From the NCBI GenBank assembly GCA_038503075.1, contig JBCAML010000018.1, positions 372,001 to 436,000 of the forward strand: a DNA stretch of 64,000 nucleotides, read 5' to 3'. The stretch comes from Gyromitra esculenta (Eukaryota; Ascomycota; Pezizomycetes; Pezizales; Discinaceae). The position numbers were made by a program, and so were the translations under genes. The notes below the pieces were generated by a model. It had not been told where the DNA came from. It saw only the letters and a list, made by a program, of their open reading frames with translations, and did not search any database. Within the stretch, counting starts at the first letter, position 1; every line of letters begins with the position of its first letter. Below, piece by piece: positions 55,539-64,000 of the stretch.

Positions 55539-58500
55539 GTAGCTCCCCGTCTCAAGCGTGAGCTCCTGCGAACCTTAGGACTGGTATTAACCGTCGTAGT
55601 TAAAAAGAGATCGAGGGCGGCAGTATCTTGAAGGTCTTCGGCGGGTTCCCATGTAGGGTGAGCATAACCGGTCCACTCGACAAGGTATTGTTGTTGTCCG
55701 CGATAAGTCCGTTGTTCGAGGATTTTCTCAATGAAATATTCTTCTTGTTCATTAACCACGATTGGGGATGGAGGGGGCACCACTTGTCCTGGGAGAGGGT
55801 CATTGGCAGCGGGTTTTAGGAGTGAAACATGAAAAACAGGATGGTACTTGACTGAGGAGGGAAGGTCAATCTCGTATGCAAAGGGTGATACGATCTTCTT
55901 CACAGCATAAGGTCCCATCCACTTCCAGTCGAGTTTTCGAGCATTACGAACTGTTCGGATATTCTTCATGGATACAAATACCAGATCTTTAACTTGATAT
56001 GCTGGAGCTGGGGTTCGATTTTTGTTCGTAGCGGCTTCCTGAATGTCCTGAGCTGTTCGAATCTGCGTCTTAAGATGATCGTATAGCTCTTGCATAGTAA
56101 TAGTGAACTTTGACGCGTCTAGACTTTGAGCAGTGGTATTCGGGGAGATAATAGAGGTATCGAACCGAGGATGGTAACCGTAGTTGGCGAAAAAGGGGGA
56201 AACCTTGGTACTTGCAGATTCCTGGTTATTAGCCGAGAACTCAGCCATCGGTAACCAACTACTCCAGTCTCCTTGCTGGTAGTTCACGTAGGAGCGTAAA
56301 TATTGCTCCATAATGGCGTTCAGTCGTTCTGTTTGCCCATCGGTTTCAGGGTGGAAGGCCGTTGACATTCTAGCTTGGATACCTAAGCGTTGACAGAGTT
56401 CTTTCCAGAAGTGAGCGGTGAATTGGGTGCCTCGATCGGATGTGACATATGTCGGTAAGCCATGAAGTTTCCACACATGCTGAAGGTAAAGATCTGCGAC
56501 ATCTCGTGAATTAACCGTAGTATTACAGGGAATAAGGTGTCGCATTTTCGATAAGCGGTCTACTATCACCATAATGGCGTCATAGCCGTTTGATTCCGGG
56601 AGACCTGTAACGAAGTCCATCGAGATTTCTTGCCAAGGGCGGTTTGGAATGGGTAACGGACGAAGAACTCCTTGAGTCTGCTGGTTGACTGGCTTCGCTT
56701 TCTGACAGATATGGCAATTACGCACATATTGTTTAATAGATTCTCTCATTTTGGGCCAGTAGAAGTTCCTAGCAAGGAGTTCGAAAGTTTTATCTCGTCC
56801 TGGATGGCCCGCTGCGGGGCTATCATGGTGCCTTCGGATAAGTTCTAAGCGAAGAGGATCGAAGTTAGGGACATAGATAGCGTTCCGATATCGGAGTCTT
56901 CCATTTTCTTCTTTGCATTCGCTTAAGGTGATCTCTTTTGATCGTTGGTCCTTATTCCTTAGTGCTAAAAGAATTCTTTCCGGAAATTGATCAGCAATAT
57001 ATCCCTCTAGGAAGAGTTGTTCTAGGGAGGCGTCCAGTTCAGCGGCTTCATTTGACAAAGAAGCCGATAACAAACTTAGCTTAGGATCTACGTTTTCCTT
57101 CTTCAATACCACTTGGCTTTGATGTGCCAATCGTTCATCCCCTTCCTTGGGAAGATCTCCTGATCTTCTGGTCAATGCGTCTGGCTTTCCTCCTTGGCTA
57201 CCTGGGCGGTAGGTGATTACAAAGTCGAAGCGGGAAAGATATTCGGCCCATCGTGCTTGCCGTCGGTTCAGTTGTTTCGTACTCATAAAATATTCGAGAT
57301 TTTTATGGTCGCTGATTACGTCGATGGGGTGTTTAGAGCCTTCGAGTTCTGGGCGCCATTCTTCAAATACCCTGATGATGGCTAGTAACTCCTTGTCATA
57401 TATCTCGTAATTGCATTCAGCAGGTGAATGTTTCTTTGAGAAAAAAGCGACTGGGTGTAAGGCTCCGGCGTCATCGTATTGAGAGAGTACTCCTCCGGAT
57501 ACGAAGTCAGAGGCATCTGTTTCCACGATAATTTTTTTGTCTGGATCAAAGTGGATGAGAATGGGGGCAGTGGTGAAGGCGTGTTTAAGGTTTTCAAAAG
57601 CTACATCGGCTTCGACGGACCATTCGAAGATGATACCTTTCCTAGTAAGAGCAGTAAGGGGAGCAGCAAGCTTAGAAAACCCGAAGATGAAGCGACGGTA
57701 GAAATTGGCAAAACCTAAGAAAGCTTGAACGTCTTTTACGCTCTTTGGCGTTCCCCACTCTTTTACGGCTTTGAGTTTCTCTTCATCCATCTTAATGCCG
57801 CTGGGGGTAAGGATAAGACCCAGGTACTTAGTGGTTTGTACCTCAAATTCACATTTCTCGGGTTTTAGCAGAATGTCGTTATCCTTAAGGGTTTTGAGGA
57901 CCTTGCGAACGTGGATCTGGTGTTCAGCGAAAGTGTCACTGTAGATGAGGATATCGTCTAGGTAAGCAGTACAGAAGATATCCAGGTATTCCGTGAGACA
58001 ATCGTTTACAAAACGTTGGAAGGTCCCGGGGGCATTAGTTAAGCCGAATGGCATAACTTGGTACTCGTAAAGACCATACCGGGTGCGGAAGGCGGTTTTC
58101 CATTCGTCTCCCTCTGCAATACGCTCTCAAGGGGCGAGGTTTATCTTCAAGCTCTCAGGTATCCCCCGAGATAAGCAGTGCTACTTGAAGGAAAACTAAG
58201 CGACGAGAGTGTTTACGAGGTTCCACAGGCTCTACGGAAAGTTCGAGTATAGAGGACTCGAGGACGGCGACAGCGTAAGGTTATGAGATATAACCGAGGT
58301 TTGTATTGTAAAATACAAGAGTGTACGATAGAAGACGTTGCTTAAGGAAAGAGAAGAAAAAGTACAACAAGAGGGGAAATCCCTTCGCTTATATACCCAT
58401 AATCCAACTCTTTGATGACAAACGTATGACTCATTGTAAAGGAAACCAGGGGAAACATATAGAACGATCGACAAAGCGACACAACAAAACACCTATACCG

Positions 58501-59600
58501 CTAACCGAACGACCAACAACCATCCATGAAATGCGTACTTGGTGGTATCCGTCACGAAGGTCTAGTTTGGTATACCATTGGGCCTTTGCTAAACGATCCA
58601 GTGTTTCTCGCATGAGAGGTGACGTATAGCGGTCTTTGACAGTGATCGCATTGAGGCCACGGTAATCCACGCATAGTCGTAAAGACCCATCAGCTTTTTT
58701 GACGAAGAGCACAGGGGATCCTGCTGGAGAAGAACTAGCCCGGATAAATCCTTTTTCAAGGTTATCCTCGATGTACTTTTTCAGAACGATGAGTTCTTCT
58801 CGAGACATTCCATAAAGAGGTCCGAAGGGGGCATCTTTTCCTTCCTGTAATTGTATCCGGTGGTCATAAGATCGGCGAGGGGGGAGTCCTTGAGCCTTAC
58901 GCTTATCAAACATATCTAGAAAATCATGGTATTCTGCAGGAATTCTTGCTTTCCATTCCTCGTTGGTTGTCTTGTCATTAATGATCTTGTTTATCTCATA
59001 TAACGACATGGCGTAAGCCTGGGAGGAACGTTTTCGAGTGAGGGTCCTGAAACTAGCGGCACCGATAAAAGATAGATTTAGTTTGGGAGGGGCTGCAATC
59101 GAGGGAACGGAGACAGTGGTGGAACGGGGGGCACAGTGGGTGGTGCAGAGCTTAGAATTAAACTCAATGCGTTTTTGGGCGAAGTGGAGTTGAACATTGT
59201 GGTAGTTCATCCATGGGATTCCTAAGACAAGGGGGTAGTGTCCTAGTTGGGTGACAAAGCAGGGGGCTTGTTCTTGGTGTTGTTGGATAGAGAGTTTGAT
59301 ATTAGCAATGTGAGTGATGTCTCCGGACGAAACTGGGCGACCATCAATTACTTCTAGTTGCCGGTGATTTTTTAGAGGGGATAGAGGTAGGGAGTGGTGA
59401 CTCGCAAAGTCTTTGTCTATGAAGGCGAATCCCGAGGCTCCAGTGTCCAATAGTGCATGAGTTTTAATAATTGTATTGTTATGGGAAATGTTACATGAAA
59501 TAACGAAATGTTCCCCATCCAATTGGTCCTCCACACACATGTCCGACACTGAAAAACCCGAGATAGAAAAAGCCGACAAAGGTAAAGAAATGGGAACCAA
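55517..59600 (-). pseudogene. element C pol, otherwise open, split by a solo LTR
   Basis: Protease to RT (58532-59600: [40 protein letters not shown]) and RT to chromodomain (55517-58134: [76 protein letters not shown]) show no stop. The break falls in [13 protein letters not shown]. The frame extends a few codons into the 3' LTR. Before the LTR insertion this pol appears to have been functional. Confidence 0.92.
58135..58531 (-). repeat. solo LTR, family A, in element C pol
   Basis: TCTCAAGG..CCATGAAA, 397 bases. Flanks TACGC and TGCGT differ by two transitions from a shared TGCGT-like target. Confidence 0.88.
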
Positions 59601-59639
59601 GGCAGGGTCACTGGTCAGCCTTGGTTGGACTAGTTTAAA
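59595..59639 (-). promoter_or_regulatory. gag-pol -1 frameshift signal, element C
   Basis: Minus strand TTTAAAC (59633-59639), TAG, stem AACCAAGGC/GCCTTGGTT. Same stem as B1. Confidence 0.8.
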
Positions 59640-59752
59640 GACTCGTTGGAGGAGTCTGCAGATTCTAACGCAAAAAACTGAGGAGGAAGAGGTGGTGGCG
59701 GGAGTGAGGAGGCGGCGGGTGTACGGGGGGCTGGTGGTGCGGTGAGGGCCCC
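59630..59752 (-). pseudogene. element C gag C-terminal fragment
   Basis: Pro-rich gag tail (PPPPLPPQFFA..) to TAG at 59630-59632, 123 bases, cut off by element D at GGGGC (59748-59752). The remainder is outside the window. Confidence 0.85.
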
Positions 59753-60166
59753 TCTCACGGTTGAGTCCCTCAGTTAAGCCCTTCGGTATCCCCGAAGGTG
59801 AGCAGTGCTACTTAAACGAGGTATCAATCCGTTCGACGAGTGCAAAGTTTCTACAGGTCCTACAGGGAGTATACTTCAAGGCGAAGTATCGATGATGGTT
59901 CACAGCGACAACGAGGATTCTGAAGTAGAATCGAAGTGGTATTTAAAACTGATACAAGAGAAGTATAACGAGAACGTTGCTTAAGAAAAGAGAAAAAGAA
60001 CAAGCGACCAAAATCCTTCATTTAAATACCCCGCTTTCTCGTAGCACAAACCACCATCAGGCAACAGCCGAAACCTAACCGAATAACAAAGCTATTATAC
60101 CTCAAAATAAACCCTTCGTAACTTCCACAACCATCCTAGCCCAATACCCGATTCTTATCCGTGAAA
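59753..60166 (-). repeat. element D 3' LTR
   Basis: 414 bases. Inner U5 stem CCTTCGG/CCGAAGG around GGATA is a compensatory variant of CCTTCAG/CTGAAGG. AAGCAACGT conserved. Confidence 0.88.
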
Positions 60167-63100
60167 GTAGCTCCCCTCTTCAAGCGTGAGCTCCTGCGAA
60201 CCTTAGAAGGAGCGACAATCGTTTCGGCGAGGAATATATCAAGGGCAGACGTATCCTGTAAATCTTCCGCAGGTTCCCATGTCGGGTGAGCATATCCAGT
60301 CCACTCTACGAGGTATTGAAGTTGTCCCCGATGGTTGCGTTGATCGAGGATTTTTTCGATATAGTATTCTTCTTGCTCGTTAACCACAATAGGGGCTGGA
60401 GGAGGAATAATTTGTCCCGGGAGGGCATCATTAGGGGCAGGCTTAAGAAGGGAAACGTGAAAAACAGGATGGTATTTGACCGAGGAGGGGAGATCTATTT
60501 CATAAGCAAAAGGGGAAATAATCTTTTTTACTGCATAAGGGCCCATCCATTTCCAGTCCAGTTTTCGAGCGTTACGATTTGTCCTAATATTCTTCATCGA
60601 TATGAAGACCTGGTCTTGGATTTGGTATCCGGGGCGGGTGTCCGATGTTTATTTATCGCCGTTTCTTGGATATCCTGAGCGGTTCTGATCTGTGTCCTAA
60701 GATAGTTGTACAGTTCTTGCATCTTGCTTGCGAGGGCAGTGGCATCTTGACTTTGAGGGGTATTTGTCGAGGGAATAAGAGCGGTGTCGAAGCGGGGGTG
60801 ATAACTGTAATTAGCAAGGAAGGGAGATACTTTCGTACTTGCCGATTCTTGGTTATTTGCTGAAAACTCGGCCATGGGCAGCCATCTATTCCAGTCTCCT
60901 TGCTGATACGATACATAAGAGCGAAGGTACTGTTCCATTACTGCATTAAGTCGTTCTGTTTGCCCGTCTGTTTCGGGATGGAAAGCAGTAGACATTCGAG
61001 CTTGGATCCCGAGACGTTGACAAAGTTCCTTCCAGAAATGGGCAGTGAATTGAGTACCACGGTCGGAAGTTACATGTGAAGGTAACCCATGAAGTTTCCA
61101 GATATGTTGGAGATAGAGGTCAGCGACATCTCTGGAATTGACCGTTGTATTACAGGGGATTAAGTGTCGCATTTTTGATAACCGATCGACCACTACCATT
61201 ATTGCATCATATCCATCGGATTCTGGAAGGCCTGTGACAAAGTCCATCGAGATTTCCTGCCAGGGTCGTTGTGGAATAGGTAAGGGGCGGAGTACTCCCG
61301 AAGTACGTTGAGTAACTGGCTTAGCTTTCTGGCAGATATGGCAGTTCCGTACGTAACGAGCGACTGATTCCCTCATCTTGGGTCAATAGAAGTTTCTATC
61401 CAGGAGTTCAAATGTTTTATCTCTTCCTGGATGGCCTGCGGCTGGTACATCATGGTGTCTTTTTATGAGTTCTAAGCGTAGGGGGTCGAGGTCTGGAACA
61501 TAAATACGTCCTCGGTAGCATAGTCTTCCGTTTTCGTTGGTACATTCGCTTAAGGTGATCTCCTTTGATTGTTGATCTTTATTCCTTAACGCTAAAAGTA
61601 TTCTCTCCGGAAATTTGTCAGTAACCAATCCATTTTGGAAGAGTTTTTGTAGGGGAGCGTCCAGTTCAGCGGCTTCATTTGATAAAGAAGCCGACAACAA
61701 ACTTAGCTTAGGGTCCACATTTTCCTTCTTCAATACCACTTGGCTTTGGTGTGCCAACCGTTCATCCCCTTCCTTGGGAAGATCTCCTGATCTTCTGGTC
61801 AATGCGTCTGGTTTCCCTCCTTGACTACCTGGTCGATAGGTAATTACGAAGTCAAAGCGGGAAAGATATTCGGCCCATCGTGCTTGACGTCGGTTTAGCT
61901 GTTTCGTGCTCATAAAATATTCGAGATTTTTATGGTCACTGATTACGTCAATGGGGTGTTTGGAACCTTCGAGTTCTGGGCGCCATTCTTCGAATACTCG
62001 GATGATTGCTAGCAGTTCTTTGTCGTAAATTTCATAATTGCATTCGGCGGGTGAATGTTTTTTTGAGAAGAATGCGACTGGGTGTAGAACTCCAGCGTCA
62101 TCGTATTGAGAGAGCACTCCTCCGGATACGAAATCGGAGGCGTCGGTTTCCACAATGATTTTTTTATCAGGATCAAAGTGGATGAGGATTGGAGCGGTGG
62201 TGAAGGCATATTTTAGGTTCTCGAAGGCGATATCCGCTTCTACTGTCCATTCGAAAATAATACCTTTTTTTGTTAGGGCTGTGAGAGGGGAGGCAAGTTT
62301 AGAAAAACCGAGGATAAAGCGTCGGTAAAAATTGGCAAAACCTAAAAATGCTTGTACATCTTTAACGCTTTTAGGGGTACCCCATTCTCGTACTGCCCTT
62401 AGTTTTTCCTCGTCCATTTTTATGCCATCAGGGGTAAGGATGAGGCCTAGATACTTGGTTGTCTGTACCTCGAATTCGCATTTCTCTGGTTTGAGCAAGA
62501 TGTCGTTATCTTTGAGTGTCTGGAGTACCCTTCGTACATGGGTTTGATGTTCCGCGAAGGTATCACTATAAATTAGGATATCATCAAGGTAGGCTGTACA
62601 GAAAATGTCCAGGTACTCGGTAAGGCAATCATTAACAAACCGTTGGAAGGTTCCCGGGGCGTTGGTCAAGCCGAATGGCATGACTTGATATTCGTATAAG
62701 CCGTAGCGGGTGCGAAAGGCTGTTTTCCACTCGTCTCCCTCGGCAATGCGTACTTGGTGATATCCATCGCGGAGGTCCAGTTTAGTATACCATTGAGCTT
62801 TCGCCAATCGGTCCAGGGTCTCTCGTATAAGGGGGGAAGTGTATCGATCCTTGACCGTAATAGCATTAAGACCTCGGTAGTCCACACAGAGTCGTAGGGA
62901 ACCGTCAGCTTTTTGACAAATAGGACGGGGATCCGGCTGGAGAGGAACTAGCCCGAATGAATCCCTTCTCAAGATTGTCCTCAATATACTTCTTCAGCAC
63001 GATTAGCTCTTCTCGAGACATTCAGTAAAGGGGTCCAAAGGGGGCGTCTTTTCCTTCCATCAGCTGTATCTTGTGGTCGTAGGAACGGCGGGGAGGTAGT

Positions 63101-63813
63101 CCTTGGGCTTTCTTCTTATCGAACATATCTAGAAAACCGTGGTATTCTGCAGGAATACGTGACTTCCACTCTTCCTTGGTTGTTTTGTCATCTATGATTT
63201 TGTTGATTTCATAGAGTGACATGGTATAGGCTTGTGAGTTTCGTTTTCTTGTGAGAGTTCTAAAGCTGGCAGCGCCAATAAACGAAAGGTTTAGTCTGGG
63301 GGGAGCTGGGATCGAGGGAGCGGATACAATTGGTGAGTGAGGGGCGCAGTGAGTGGTGCAGAGCTTAGAATTAAACTCAATGCGTTTATCGGCAAAGTAG
63401 AGGCGGACATCGTGATGGTTCATCCATGGTATGCCCAGGACGAGGGGGTAATGGCCAAGTTGTGTTACGAAACAGGGGGCTTGTTCACAATGGTTTTGTA
63501 TAGAGAGATTGAGGTTGGCGATGTGGGTGATGTCTCCTGAACTGACAGGACGACCATCGATAACCTCAAGTTGTCGAGGGGTTTTTAATGGGGAAAGGGG
63601 TAAAAGATGGTGACTCGCAAAGTCTTTGTCAATGAAGGCGAATCCTGAGGCTCCAGTGTCCAATAGTGCGTGGGTTTTTATGATTTTATTATTATGGGAA
63701 ATGTTACATGATATAACGAAATGTTCCCCATCTAACTCATCCTCCACACGCATATCCGATACTGAGAAACCTGAAATGGAAAACACCGACAAAGGCAAAG
63801 AAATGGGAACCAA
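60136..63813 (-). pseudogene. element D pol with at least four lesions
   Basis: All domains are recognisable in order (protease [29 protein letters not shown], RNase [14 protein letters not shown], integrase TSDRGTQF and HPETDGQTER, chromodomain LQYLVEWTGYAHPTWEPAED). Lesions: TGA at 63022-63024 in FGPLYGMSR (Gly codon position), one-base losses at about 62911-62932 (SPVLFVKK), TGA at 61383-61385 for the Trp of FYWPKMRE, and a frameshift near 60630 (TPAP..Y). It cannot give full Pol. Confidence 0.92.
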
Positions 63814-63852
63814 GGCGGGGTCACTAATCTGCCTTGGTTGAACTAGTTTAAA
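63808..63852 (-). promoter_or_regulatory. gag-pol -1 frameshift signal, element D
   Basis: Minus strand TTTAAAC (63846-63852), TAG, stem AACCAAGGC/GCCTTGGTT; loop sequence differs from C. Confidence 0.8.
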
Positions 63853-64000
63853 GACTTGTTGGATGAGTCTGCTGATTCGAGGGCGAAAAACTGCGGTGGA
63901 AGAGGTGGTGGAGGTAAAGAGGAGGCAGGCGGGGTACGATTGGCGGGAGGGGCGGTGAGAGCCCCTCTCATTGTAGGTTTCTTTGGGGCTGAGGGACAGT
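63843..64000 (-). CDS. element D gag, C-terminal part (continues beyond window)
   Basis: Tail of B-type gag from the end of the zinc knuckle (CPSAPKKPTMRGALTAPPA) through the Pro-rich segment to TAG at 63843-63845. No lesion in the visible part. Confidence 0.85.
   Translation of the reverse strand, partial: CPSAPKKPTMRGALTAPPANRTPPASSLPPPPLPPQFFALESADSSNKSLN

Larger units (their letters stand above)
55115..64000 (-). mobile_element. Ty3/gypsy element C (family B), containing a solo LTR and element D; 5' end outside window
   Basis: The 3' LTR is 55115-55538 (plus strand TCTCACGG..CCGTGAAA), inserted in B2 pol after CACCC. Pol 55539-59600 is interrupted only by a solo LTR at 58135-58531. Gag 59630-59752 is cut by element D at 59753; D's copy runs past 64000, so the rest of C gag and its 5' LTR are not seen. 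Confidence 0.9.
59753..64000 (-). mobile_element. Ty3/gypsy element D (family B), defective, 5' end outside window
   Basis: 3' LTR 59753-60166, pol 60136-63813, gag tail 63843-64000. Inserted in C gag. Pol carries several lesions. Confidence 0.9.

Noticed and set aside
58431..58531. N-terminal pol of element C ending in an LTR-encoded tail
   Set aside because: The tail after RI is solo-LTR sequence; the true frame resumes at 58134.

Overview
This window looks like nuclear DNA of a filamentous ascomycete. The evidence is short introns (about 50-95 bases) with GTAAGT-like donors and CTAAC branch sites, a fungal CBM1 cellulose-binding tail, a NACHT/ankyrin NLR-type gene, and chromodomain-bearing Ty3/gypsy and Ty1/copia retrotransposons. 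I cannot name a species. No tRNA, rRNA, CRISPR array or bacterial gene was seen.

Region 1 (1-12640) is ordinary gene space. It holds the 3' end of a glutamine-rich DUF7514-type gene (+), a pRiA4b-ORF3-like/MYND gene (-), a secreted rhamnogalacturonan-acetylesterase-like enzyme with CBM1 (-), a small SANT/Myb-like gene (-), a DOPA-4,5-dioxygenase-like gene (+) and an AKR7-type aldo/keto reductase (-). I worked out exon joins by hand from splice consensus and phase, so they are models. Region 2 (12590-16180, -) is a NACHT plus ankyrin gene. Its domains read through in frame except for three nonsense codons, so it is called a pseudogene. Region 3 (16181-21344) is gene-poor and carries four short inverted-repeat (MITE-like) elements.

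Region 4 (21345-64000) is a nested retrotransposon cluster. The oldest layer is one Ty1/copia element on the minus strand (3' LTR 21345, truncated 5' LTR 38971-39014). Later insertions cut it into pieces, and removing each one rejoins the copia frame. Inside it lie two solo family-A LTRs (22322, 37576), a full family-A gypsy element E (23451-29269), and a solo family-B LTR (30303-36603). That solo LTR contains a defective family-B element B3 (30430-36314), which itself contains a solo B LTR holding two solo A LTRs. Element B2 (+, from 39015) sits in the copia 5' LTR. B2 contains B1 (40117-52010), whose 3' LTR contains the youngest-looking and intact element A (45997-51826). B2's pol contains element C (-, from 55115). 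C contains a solo A LTR (58135) and element D (-, from 59753). B2, C and D run off the right edge.

The gypsy elements share an unusual set of RNA-level signals. (i) Gag ends at a -1 frameshift heptamer TTTAAAC followed by TAG and a stem whose pairs covary among seven copies. (ii) There is no TGG-type tRNA primer site; instead a 9-base site after the 5' LTR (ACGTTGCTT) is complementary to AAGCAACGT just downstream of the LTR TATA box, as expected for Tf1-type self-priming. (iii) The last ~70 bases of both LTR families hold a covarying stem-loop with an invariant GGATA loop. The copia element instead appears to be primed by the anticodon arm of initiator methionine tRNA.
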